From: Planctomycetaceae bacterium
Lineage (GTDB): Bacteria > Planctomycetota > Planctomycetia > Planctomycetales > Planctomycetaceae
Reading direction: 5' to 3'
Assembly: GCA_016795125.1 (NCBI GenBank)
Contig: JAEUIG010000229.1
Span: 1-6,836, forward strand
DNA: 6,836 nt
In this document: positions 1-6,417 of the stretch, in pieces
Layout of the letters: each line of letters starts with the position of its first letter
How positions within the stretch are numbered: position 1 is the stretch's first letter
Notes under the pieces: generated by a model
Seen by the model: the letters and a program-made list of their open reading frames with translations, nothing else
Database searches by the model: none
What the model was told of the DNA's origin: nothing
Program-made: the position numbers and the translations under genes

Positions 1-632
1 ATCGACCAGCGTTCGCGGAAACTGCGTCCGGGAAGAAACGGTGAGATGGTGATGCCCTTGTCGCGCATCGGCTTGAGAAACCTCCGGCTCAGCCCCCAGG
101 AGCCGACGCCGTCGTACATGAACCGCACCTTGACCCCCGCGCGCGCCTTGCGGATGAGGGCGTCCCGAATCCGGGTGCCAATGCGGTCCGGCCGGTAGAT
201 GTAGTACTGCACGTGGACGGAATGCTGCGCTTCATCAATCGCCTTGACGATCGCGGCGAACGCCTCCTCCGGTTCGGGCAGCAGGCGGATGCGGTTGCCG
301 GGCGTCGCGCCGAATTGCGTGGCGCGCTTCACAAGGTCTGTCAGCCGCCCCTGCAGCCGGTTCAGCGCCGGCGCGTGCTGCACCGCATCGTCGGCTCTGC
401 GGCGACGCCGTTCGCGCGATCGCCGGTGCCGCCACCACGTCCGCTGCCGCCGCTTGACCCGGTTCATCCCGAAGAACAGGAACAGGATCGCGCCCACGTA
501 CGGCAGAAATACAATGTTCATCAACCAGGCGACGGCCGAAACCGGCGGCCGCTGATACTTCAGCAGCACCGAGACCGTGCCGAGCACGATGACGACATGG
601 CCAATCAGCCACAAGGGGGCCCATTCGAGCAT
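1..632 (-). CDS. cls: Cardiolipin synthase-like phospholipase D protein, N-terminal part (runs off left edge)
   Basis: Cardiolipin synthases of the phospholipase D superfamily join two phosphatidylglycerol molecules into cardiolipin plus glycerol at the inner membrane. The 210 visible codons begin MLEWAPLW and show two hydrophobic segments (about residues 5-24 and 35-55), matching the PLDc_N membrane anchor. A very basic linker follows (about 59-80, RVKRRQRTWWRHRRSRERRR-like), then the start of the first PLD domain: RIRLLPEPEEAF (114-125), VQYYIYRPDRIGTRIRDALIRKA (141-163) and VRFMYDGVGSWGL (169-181), all in the expected family order. The window ends just before the first HKD motif should appear, so catalytic residues cannot be checked. 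The start is placed at the ATG (complement 630-632) immediately before the first membrane segment; no Shine-Dalgarno is visible there. Family assignment is firm. The alternative is another two-membrane-helix PLD transferase whose substrate is not cardiolipin precursors. Confidence 0.9.
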   Translation of the reverse strand, partial: MLEWAPLWLIGHVVIVLGTVSVLLKYQRPPVSAVAWLMNIVFLPYVGAILFLFFGMNRVKRRQRTWWRHRRSRERRRRRADDAVQHAPALNRLQGRLTDLVKRATQFGATPGNRIRLLPEPEEAFAAIVKAIDEAQHSVHVQYYIYRPDRIGTRIRDALIRKARAGVKVRFMYDGVGSWGLSRRFLKPMRDKGITISPFLPGRSFRERWS

Positions 633-638
633 GGCCGG

Positions 639-647
639 AGTGTACCG
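639..647 (-). promoter_or_regulatory. Possible -10 element directly upstream of cls (leaderless start?)
   Basis: On the minus strand CGGTACACT lies with only six bases between it and the cls ATG. It differs by one base from the CGGTAGACT found about 45 bp upstream of the oxidoreductase and ligA genes. If TACACT is a -10 hexamer, transcription would begin at or within a base or two of the ATG, which would fit the absence of a Shine-Dalgarno. No good -35 is seen 16-18 bp upstream, so this is a weak call. Confidence 0.25.
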
Positions 648-678
648 TGGTCCATCACGCCGGGAAGTGGGCTGACGC

Positions 679-713
679 AAAAAACAGAGCGGCGGGTTTG
701 AACCCCGCCGCTC
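679..713 (-). terminator. Rho-independent terminator of the Gfo/Idh/MocA gene
   Basis: A perfect 10-bp GC-rich stem (687-696 with 704-713; arms GAGCGGCGGG and CCCGCCGCTC) with a 7-base loop is followed on the minus strand by TG and then six T residues (A679-A684 on the plus strand). Stem plus T-tract is the standard intrinsic terminator layout, and it lies about 50 bp past the oxidoreductase stop codon and before cls. The T-tract exists only on the minus strand, so it should act only on transcription coming from the oxidoreductase side. Confidence 0.75.
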
Positions 714-753
714 GATTGCCGCGCTTGAGCGGCGGGGTTTAGCCCCGCCGTTC
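687..753. repeat. Two tandem REP-like GC hairpins, 40-bp period
   Basis: Two near-identical palindromes lie in tandem: 687-713 (10-bp stem, loop TTTGAAC) and 727-753 (11-bp stem GAGCGGCGGGG / CCCCGCCGTTC with one G-T wobble, loop TTTAG). Their first bases are exactly 40 bp apart. Stem sequence and orientation are shared, while the loops and linker have diverged, suggesting duplication of a small mobile hairpin unit. The first copy doubles as the terminator described above; the second has no T-tract on either side. Confidence 0.75.
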
Positions 754-760
754 GTGAGCG

Positions 761-2143
761 TCACGCCAGCACGTCGTACTCCCGCTTCTTCACGATCCCC
801 GGCAGCGGAATCGGATACTTGCCGTCGGCGTCGGCCTGGATCGGGGCGGGTCCGCCCAGCACCAGCTTGTCCACATCCGGCGCGAATTCGTGCTCACAGT
901 TGAGCATCTGGTCGTAGGTGATGGTCTGGCCGGTGTGGGCCGCCATGCGTCCCATCGACGTGACCAGGCTCGCCTCCGCACCGCGACGGGCTTCGTTGTA
1001 CGGCCGGTCCTCGCGGATCGCCTCGAACAGGTGCTCCCACTCCAGTTCGTACGGGTTCGGTTCCGGCTGCGGGAATTCCCAGGTCAGCAACGGCTTGTCG
1101 AACTTCTGTCCGCTGTACGTGCGGCAGTGGGCCGGCGAGTGACCTTCCTCAGAGATTACGGCACTCCCCTTGGTGCCGTGGGCATAACTGGCGAACCGCG
1201 ACTCGGCCCCGATCATCGTGCGGCCTTCGAGGTACAGCTTCGCCCCGTCGGCAAACGTGTACTCGACCGAGTACGTGTCGAAGTTCTGGTCGATGTAGTC
1301 GCCGCGGTAGTTGCGGCCGCCGCTGGCACGGGCTTCCACCGGCCAGGCGTTCTTCATCCAGCACGATTCGTCGATGTTGTGGATGTAGAAGTCGCTGTAG
1401 CAGCCGCCGCTCGCCCACAGGAACGAGTGGAACCGCCGAATCTGGAATTCCAGTTCGTTCATGTCGGCCGGCTTGCGTTCCGAGAACGCCGACCCGACCG
1501 GGCCGTGCTGACGATAGGCCTGCAGCAGCACGATATCGCCGATCTGGCCGGATTGAATGCGGTCGAACAGCTCCTGGCGGGCCTTGCAGTGCCGGCACAT
1601 CAGGCCGACGGCGACCTTGATGCCCTTGGCGTCCGCTTCATCGGCGAGGGCCAGCATCCGGCGGGTGCTCGGGCCATCGACGGTGATCGGCTTCTCCATG
1701 AAGACGTTGACGCCCTTTTCGATGGCGTACTTGAACTGCACCCAGCGGAACGCCGGCGGCGTGGCCATCGCGACGACATCGCCGGGGTTGAGACAGTCGA
1801 TCGCCAGCTTGTAGGCGTCGAAGCCGATGAACTTCTGTGACTCGGAGACGTCGACCTGGTCGCCGAACTTCTGCTGCAGCGCGTTGTAACTGTCGTTCAG
1901 GCGATCGGGGAACACGTCGGCCATGGCGACGAGCTTGGTCGGTCCCTTCTGGCGGGACAGGGCATTGGCGATCGCCCCGGTGCCGCGTCCGCCGCAGCCG
2001 ACGAGCGCCATCTGCACGGTGTTGTTTTCAGCGGCGTACGCGCGGGGCAGGGTGAGGCGGCCCAGAGCGCCGACGGCAGCGACCGTGCCAGCGGTTTTGA
2101 GCAGATCGCGGCGAGAAACGCCGCCGGTCAGTACGGATTTCAT
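761..2143 (-). CDS. Tat-exported Gfo/Idh/MocA family oxidoreductase
   Basis: A 460-residue NAD(P)-dependent oxidoreductase of the Gfo/Idh/MocA family, which mostly oxidises or reduces sugars, inositols and their derivatives; the substrate here cannot be read. The N-terminus carries a twin-arginine signal (SRRDLLK, 10-16), a hydrophobic stretch and an AYA cleavage site (35-37), so it is probably exported folded with its cofactor. The Rossmann motif VGCGGRG is at 48-54, the family EKP motif at 150-152 (FMEKPITVDG), and a C-terminal-domain segment HNIDESCWMKNAWPVEA at 255-271. Start: an in-frame ATG nine codons upstream (2170) also exists, but the ATG at 2143 has GGAG seven bases before it and puts the twin arginine at residues 11-12, so I use it. 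It is transcribed alone, divergently from the secretin-like gene, with a promoter at 2191-2219 and a terminator at 679-713. Exported members are common in planctomycetes. Family confidence is high, substrate unknown. Confidence 0.93.
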   Translation of the reverse strand: MKSVLTGGVSRRDLLKTAGTVAAVGALGRLTLPRAYAAENNTVQMALVGCGGRGTGAIANALSRQKGPTKLVAMADVFPDRLNDSYNALQQKFGDQVDVSESQKFIGFDAYKLAIDCLNPGDVVAMATPPAFRWVQFKYAIEKGVNVFMEKPITVDGPSTRRMLALADEADAKGIKVAVGLMCRHCKARQELFDRIQSGQIGDIVLLQAYRQHGPVGSAFSERKPADMNELEFQIRRFHSFLWASGGCYSDFYIHNIDESCWMKNAWPVEARASGGRNYRGDYIDQNFDTYSVEYTFADGAKLYLEGRTMIGAESRFASYAHGTKGSAVISEEGHSPAHCRTYSGQKFDKPLLTWEFPQPEPNPYELEWEHLFEAIREDRPYNEARRGAEASLVTSMGRMAAHTGQTITYDQMLNCEHEFAPDVDKLVLGGPAPIQADADGKYPIPLPGIVKKREYDVLA

Positions 2144-2144
2144 T

Positions 2145-2156
2145 CTGGAACTCCAG
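2145..2156 (-). promoter_or_regulatory. Shine-Dalgarno inside a small palindrome, oxidoreductase gene
   Basis: On the minus strand the sequence before the ATG at 2143 is CTGGAGTTCCAG followed by one base. GGAG (complement 2151-2154) lies seven bases from the ATG and decides that start. The same bases form a 5-bp inverted repeat (2145-2149 with 2152-2156). With only two central bases the hairpin would be strained, so a regulatory role is speculative; the ribosome binding site itself is well supported. Confidence 0.6.
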
Positions 2157-2190
2157 TCAGGCGGAAACACGTTGAGAGACGTCGAAATTC

Positions 2191-2219
2191 AGTCTACCGC
2201 AACGGGAGACGGGTGCCAA
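2191..2219 (-). promoter_or_regulatory. Sigma-70-type promoter of the oxidoreductase gene
   Basis: On the minus strand TTGGCA (complement 2214-2219; 5 of 6 matches to TTGACA) is separated by exactly 17 bp from TAGACT (complement 2191-2196; 4 of 6 matches to TATAAT, including the key first T, second A and last T). Predicted transcription start is near 2184, giving a leader of about 40 bases with the Shine-Dalgarno near its end. The -10 lies in a CGGTAGACTG string repeated upstream of ligA. Confidence 0.55.
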
Positions 2220-2302
2220 ACTCACGGAACGGTGAATCGCTCTCTGGTACGCGTCACTGTCAAATTCGATGGGTCTTGGTCTTCCCCCCTTGTGCGCGCC
2301 GG

Positions 2303-2316
2303 CTGGCGCGAGCCAG
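2303..2316. repeat. GNRA-loop hairpin in the leader of the secretin-like gene
   Basis: CTGGC-GCGA-GCCAG forms a perfect 5-bp stem with a GCGA (GNRA) tetraloop on the plus strand, 41 bp before the ATG at 2357 and 20 bp before the alternative ATG at 2336. It resembles the GGGC-GTGA-GCCC hairpin at 6390-6401 (minus strand). It could be leader RNA structure or a degenerate repeat unit. No clear promoter for the downstream gene was found in the 2144-2356 spacer. Confidence 0.4.
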
Positions 2317-2356
2317 AATCGTGGAGGCCGTCCCGATGCTGTGCCAGGAGTCCGCC

Positions 2357-4018
2357 ATGCGCCGCTGCCTCTCCACGGAACTGACCGCTTCCATACTCAT
2401 TCTCCTGATGTACGCGCCGTGGTTGTCGGCACAGACTGCAGACCAGGAGCTGGCAGCACAACCGGCCGCCACTGAGTCGACTTTGGATATTGTGATACCC
2501 GATGAGCCGCGGACGATCGATCCCGCGACGCTTGTCCCGGAACGACTGGCGCAGCCCGCGACAGTCGAGTTCGCCGACGCGTCGCTGAGTGAAGTCGTTC
2601 AATGGCTGCGAAATGAACAGACGATCAACACCATCGTCGAGGATCGAATTCTCGAAGAAGGCAATGTCTCGTTGGCAGAGCCGGTCACCGACCGGTTGGA
2701 CAATCAGCCCGTCTATCTGCTGTTGAACCGACTGCGATCCATCGAGGTTGCCTGGACGTTTCGAGAGGGCGTGCTGCGATTGACGACGCAAGAGGCGGCG
2801 GACAACGACGTCGTGACGAAACCCTACCCCGTCGGCGACTTGTTTGACGCCGGCTACGATCCTGATCAATTGACCAACGCCGTCGAGTCTTCCACTGAGG
2901 CTGCCTGGGAAGGAATTGATGGAATCGGCGGGTCGATTCAGATTCTGGGTGACGTGCTGTTTGTCGAGAACACCGACGCCGTTCATCGCAAGGTCTCCGG
3001 ACTGCTGTCTGCATTGCGGCAGCATGGACGACGGACTTTCGTATTCGACGAGCCGGCACACATCACGATGCGCGACCAACTTGCCGGCAAGACGACTGTC
3101 AACTTCGAGAATGTGCCGCTCGCGCACGTCCTTGATGAGTTGGCGGTGCAGTCGGGACTCGACATTCGCATGGATGGTGCGGCGCTCCGTGAGAACAAGA
3201 TCCGCGAGCGCGAGCCGGTCAGTGTGACGCTCACCGATCAACCTCTCAGACTGGTGCTGGAATCGATCCTGTCGCCCCTGAATCTCAATTGGCTATTGCG
3301 CGACCGCGTGGTTTGGATTACCACGCAGGATGTCGCGGACGATGCCAACAAGGCCGCAGTCTTCGACGTGCGGGATTTGTGCCGTGATACGGCCGAAAGC
3401 GATGCTCTGCTGGACGCAATTACGTCGCAGACCAGCGGACGCTGGCAAGATACGACTGGTGACGGCGGATCAATCGACTTCCCACGCGATGGCACAATGG
3501 TCGTTCTGAACACTGAAGACCAACTCGACAGTGTGTTGCAGCTGTTGGAGAACTATCGACTGGCATTGCGCAGCTCGAAGCGTCGTGCGCGGCCCGGCGA
3601 AGATCCGAACGAAGTCATCACCCGCTACTACAGGCTGCAGACGCGAATTGCGGACGATGTCGCCAGCGCATTGCCGATGCTCGTTCAACTCGGAACCTGG
3701 CGGGACGGCGATCATCCCGATGCGCAGGGATCGATTCAGCAACTCGCCTCCGGTACGTCGCTGCTCGATGCGCAGGGGAAATCCGTGGTGGCCGCTGCGG
3801 AGGACGAGAAGCCGACGGGCGGAGCGGTGATCGTTGTCGAGCATTCGGTGCTGATCGTCAGGCAGACGCGCGCAGCGCATGATGAGATCGAAGAACTCAT
3901 CTCGAAGATCGAACACGGTGACCAGCCGGAAACGGGAGGCCTTGGCGGGGGCGGGTTCGGCGGGGGTGGATTTGGCGGCGGGTTTTTCTCGACACCGAAA
4001 GAGACCGCCCCCGAGTGA
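2357..4018 (+). CDS. Exported protein with repeated secretin N-domain (STN/N1)-like modules and Gly-rich tail
   Basis: No gene name recognised. The 553-residue product starts with a signal peptide (MRR, hydrophobic 11-23, likely cleavage after LSA, 23-25) and should act outside the inner membrane. Two long repeats follow: A, about 69-221, and B, about 247-401. Each has T-V-x-F, an amphipathic LxxVLxxL helix, a VSL/VTL strand, a W followed by a VLRLTTQE or VVWITTQD segment, then W-x(5-7)-GG-S-I and a hydrophobic strand ending in ENT or LNTE. This resembles STN/secretin N0 modules paired with N1-like modules. A third, shorter N1-like unit spans about 420-519 (YYRLQT to VIVVEHSVLIVRQT and a helix). 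The tail (527-543) is almost all Gly and Phe. The secretin pore domain is absent. Start: AGGAG lies six bases before the ATG at 2357; the ATG at 2336 (GGAGG eight bases upstream) would add seven residues and is a real alternative. Function unknown; a periplasmic scaffold or binding role is inference. Confidence 0.85.
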   Translation: MRRCLSTELTASILILLMYAPWLSAQTADQELAAQPAATESTLDIVIPDEPRTIDPATLVPERLAQPATVEFADASLSEVVQWLRNEQTINTIVEDRILEEGNVSLAEPVTDRLDNQPVYLLLNRLRSIEVAWTFREGVLRLTTQEAADNDVVTKPYPVGDLFDAGYDPDQLTNAVESSTEAAWEGIDGIGGSIQILGDVLFVENTDAVHRKVSGLLSALRQHGRRTFVFDEPAHITMRDQLAGKTTVNFENVPLAHVLDELAVQSGLDIRMDGAALRENKIREREPVSVTLTDQPLRLVLESILSPLNLNWLLRDRVVWITTQDVADDANKAAVFDVRDLCRDTAESDALLDAITSQTSGRWQDTTGDGGSIDFPRDGTMVVLNTEDQLDSVLQLLENYRLALRSSKRRARPGEDPNEVITRYYRLQTRIADDVASALPMLVQLGTWRDGDHPDAQGSIQQLASGTSLLDAQGKSVVAAAEDEKPTGGAVIVVEHSVLIVRQTRAAHDEIEELISKIEHGDQPETGGLGGGGFGGGGFGGGFFSTPKETAPE

Positions 4019-4067
4019 GCGGCGGCCGGGGGGCGGGGCGCAACCGGAGTGGGCGGCCCAAGTTGAC

Positions 4068-6089
4068 TCAGCGGGTCTCCCCGACGAGGGACAGAAGCTC
4101 ATCCTCGGTGAGTATCTTGACCCCTAGCTCCTTCGCCTTGTCGAGCTTGCTCCCCGCGTCTTCGCCAGCGACGACGTAATCGGTCTTCTTCGACACGCTG
4201 CCGGCGGCCTTGCCCCCGTGGGCGACGATGAACTCCTTGATCTCATCGCGTGAGAACTTCGTCAGCTTGCCGGTGGCGACGACGGTCTTGCCGGTCAGCG
4301 GACCGGCCGGCGGCGGAGCTTTGCGCTCGACCGGCGTGCCAAAGTGCAGTCCGGCGGCACGAAGTTCTTCGACGAGCCGCTTCCCTGCGTCCGAGTGAAA
4401 GAACGCGGCGATGGTCTTCGCGATGACCGGGCCGACCTCCTCCACTTCGGACAGCGTCGCTTCCGTCTGTTCGGCGATGGCGTCCAGCGTGCCGAAGTGA
4501 TCGGCGAGCTGGCGAGCCGTCGTCGCGCCGACGTGCCGGATGTTGATCGCGTTGAGTAGCCGCCACAGCGGGCGGTTCAATGATTCCTGGATTCCATCCA
4601 ACAGGTTGTCGGCGGATTTCTCCCCCATCCGCTCCAATGCCAGCAGCTCGTCACGGCGGTCCTTGAGCTGGTACAGGTCGCCGAAGCTCGTCACCAATCC
4701 GGTGTCGACAAGTTGCTCAACCAGTTTGTATCCCAGCCCTTCGATGTCCATCGCTCCGCGCGACGCGAAATGCTGCAGGCTCTCCTTGAGCTGCGCCGGG
4801 CAGGCCGGGTTCACACAGCGGACGAAGACGCCCCCTTCGTCCTTGAGCAGTTCGCCGCCACACTCCGGGCATTTCTCGTGAAAGTGATACTCCTGCTCGT
4901 CTCCCGTGCGGAGGTGTTCCTCCACGCGCACGACGTGCGGGATGATCTTTCCGGCCTTTTCCACGACGACATGGTCGCCGATTTTTATCCCCAGCCGCTG
5001 GACCTGATCCCGATTGTGCAGTGAGGCACGGACGACCGTGGTGCCAGCGATCTGCACGGGGGCAAAGGTCGCGAACGGTGTGAGGACGCCGGTGCGGCCG
5101 ACGTTTTCCGCAATCTCCAGGACCTGCGTGACCGCCTCGTACTTCTCCCACTTCCAGGCGATGAGCCAGCGAGGGCTTTTCGACGTCGTCCCGAGACGCT
5201 CGCGGAGCGCAAACTCGTTGACCTTGATGACCAGGCCGTCGATCTCGACGTCCAGCGTCTCGATCTGATCAATGAGCTGCTGCCCGCGTTCGATCGTCGC
5301 TTCGATGCCGCGGCAGGCTTTGACATCGGGCGTGGCCGGGACCCCCATGTCGCGAATGGCAGCCAGGTAGTCGACGTGCGTCGCGAATTCGGCTCCTTCG
5401 ACGTACCCCATACCGTGGGCAATGAATCGCATCCGCCGGGCGCGGGCCAGCTTCGGGTCGAGCAGTTTCAGGCCGCCGGCGGCCGTATTGCGGGGATTGG
5501 CGAACAGTTCCTCGCCGCGCTCGGCCTGTGCGGCGCGGAGATGGGCGAAGTCCGTGTTCGAGATATACGCCTCGCCGCGGATTTCGAGCACCGCCGGCGG
5601 CTGCTGCATTTCCAGCCGCAGCGGGATGCCCCCCATTGTGCGGGCATTCGAGGTGACATCGTCACCCTGCCGTCCGTCGCCGCGCGTGAGCGCCTGCGCC
5701 AATCGCCCCTGCTCGTAGATCAGCGACACCGCGACGCCGTCGATCTTGTATTCGACGGTGTACTCGACTTCTTCGGTGGCCAGCAGCTTGCGGACGCGAC
5801 CGTCGAACTCGCGCACGTCGGCAACGTCGTAGACGTTGTCAATCGACAGCATCGGCAACCGGTGCGCGACGGTCTGGAACCCCTCGATCGGTTCGCCGCC
5901 GACCTTGTGCGTCGGGCTGTCGGGCGAATCCAGCTCGGGATGCTCGCGCTCGAGCTTCTCCAGTTCCTTCAGCAGCTTGTCGAACTCGAGATCGCTGATC
6001 TCGGTCTTCGCATCGACGTAATACAGCCGGCTGTGCCGCTCGATTTCGCGGCGGAGATGCTCGATTCGTCGTCGGGCGTCGTCAGACAT
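4068..6089 (-). CDS. ligA: NAD-dependent DNA ligase LigA
   Basis: LigA seals nicks in duplex DNA using NAD+, joining Okazaki fragments and completing repair; it is normally essential. At 673 residues it has full family length and every domain: Ia NAD-binding region (about 1-70, YYVDAKTEISDLEFD and DSPTHKVGG), adenylation domain with catalytic lysine K115 in YKIDG, LEIRGE (168-173), NPRNTAAG (198-205), DGLVIKVN (284-291) and motif V WLIAWKW (308-314), OB fold (about 320-400), four-cysteine zinc finger (C407, C410, C425, C430), helix-hairpin-helix region (about 440-565) and a C-terminal BRCT domain (about 593-673, GKTVVATGKLTKFSRDE). The start ATG lies directly before the typical N-terminal helix; no Shine-Dalgarno is obvious upstream. 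It converges with the secretin-like gene across a 49-bp gap that lacks a clear terminator, so transcripts may overlap. Small departures (EFD for EYD, AAGGLK for the usual AAGSLR) look like lineage variation, not loss of function. Confidence 0.98.
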   Translation of the reverse strand: MSDDARRRIEHLRREIERHSRLYYVDAKTEISDLEFDKLLKELEKLEREHPELDSPDSPTHKVGGEPIEGFQTVAHRLPMLSIDNVYDVADVREFDGRVRKLLATEEVEYTVEYKIDGVAVSLIYEQGRLAQALTRGDGRQGDDVTSNARTMGGIPLRLEMQQPPAVLEIRGEAYISNTDFAHLRAAQAERGEELFANPRNTAAGGLKLLDPKLARARRMRFIAHGMGYVEGAEFATHVDYLAAIRDMGVPATPDVKACRGIEATIERGQQLIDQIETLDVEIDGLVIKVNEFALRERLGTTSKSPRWLIAWKWEKYEAVTQVLEIAENVGRTGVLTPFATFAPVQIAGTTVVRASLHNRDQVQRLGIKIGDHVVVEKAGKIIPHVVRVEEHLRTGDEQEYHFHEKCPECGGELLKDEGGVFVRCVNPACPAQLKESLQHFASRGAMDIEGLGYKLVEQLVDTGLVTSFGDLYQLKDRRDELLALERMGEKSADNLLDGIQESLNRPLWRLLNAINIRHVGATTARQLADHFGTLDAIAEQTEATLSEVEEVGPVIAKTIAAFFHSDAGKRLVEELRAAGLHFGTPVERKAPPPAGPLTGKTVVATGKLTKFSRDEIKEFIVAHGGKAAGSVSKKTDYVVAGEDAGSKLDKAKELGVKILTEDELLSLVGETR

Positions 6090-6133
6090 GGATCGATCGG
6101 ATCGGCTGGAGAGCGGGCTCGCGGTACCACCCG

Positions 6134-6143
6134 CAGTCTACCG
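6134..6143 (-). promoter_or_regulatory. Possible -10 element upstream of ligA
   Basis: The minus strand carries CGGTAGACTG with 44 bases between it and the ligA ATG, identical over ten bases to the string containing the -10 of the oxidoreductase promoter (46 bases before that ATG). TAGACT would serve as the -10, giving a leader of roughly 40 bases. No good -35 is present at 16-18 bp spacing (GCTTTT/TGCTTT only), so support comes mainly from the repeated motif and spacing. Confidence 0.35.
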
Positions 6144-6198
6144 AGCGACGTTGGAGAAAAGCACCGCACCGCCGGCACGGCTGCTGCACCAGCCCGTA

Positions 6199-6214
6199 GC
6201 GCCAGCGAGGGCGC
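6199..6214. repeat. Small GC hairpin (REP-like)
   Basis: GCGCC-AGCGAG-GGCGC: a perfect 5-bp stem with a six-base loop that itself contains GCGA. It is preceded by GTA, giving GTAGCGCCAGCGAGGGCGC, similar in layout to the GTAGCCGAGGGCGTGAGCCC arm at 6390-6409 read on the minus strand. Short enough to be chance alone; the resemblance to neighbouring hairpins is the reason for listing it. Confidence 0.35.
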
Positions 6215-6341
6215 GTTCGCATTCTCGGCGCGATGGATTCGCCGTCCCGCTGCCACGGGCGATTGCGAGATTGGTGACCCGCGCAGTTTCACAGAACTTC
6301 GAATGACTCGGCAGGAACAAGCTGGTCCAACGGAGCTACAG

Positions 6342-6412
6342 GATGTAGCCGGCGGCGTCTGCCGCCGGGAAGCCGGGAAGACCGACTGTGGGCTCACGCC
6401 CTCGGCTACATC
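6342..6412. repeat. Inverted pair of REP-like units forming a branched hairpin
   Basis: A perfect 10-bp inverted repeat, GATGTAGCCG (6342-6351) and CGGCTACATC (6403-6412), bounds a 71-bp element. Just inside each end lies a smaller hairpin: CCGGCGGC-GTCT-GCCGCCGG (6349-6368, 8-bp stem) and GGGC-TCAC-GCCC (6390-6401, 4-bp stem, GTGA loop on the minus strand). Read inward from either end the unit is GATGTAGCCG, then a GC hairpin, then further sequence, so it looks like two diverged copies of one repeat placed head to head. The 8-bp hairpin overlaps the outer stem by three bases, so the two folds compete. The layout resembles bacterial REP/BIME elements; no transposase lies in the window. Confidence 0.65.
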
Positions 6413-6417
6413 GTGCC

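Noticed and set aside
213..701. Open frames of 162, 129 and 103 codons at the left end
   Set aside because: They overlap a clear cardiolipin synthase-like frame on the minus strand that is open to the window edge; their Arg/Pro/Ala-rich content is typical of shadow frames in GC-rich DNA.
890..1840. 316-codon plus-strand open frame opposite the oxidoreductase gene
   Set aside because: It is the antisense shadow of a well-supported Gfo/Idh/MocA gene, with no Shine-Dalgarno and no recognisable domain.
2222..3241. 339-codon minus-strand open frame opposite the secretin-like gene
   Set aside because: The plus-strand frame has a signal peptide, good ribosome binding sites and internal protein repeats; the antisense frame has none of these.
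6138..6320. 60-codon minus-strand open frame upstream of ligA
   Set aside because: No Shine-Dalgarno, chance-like composition, and it overlaps the probable ligA promoter and a hairpin repeat.
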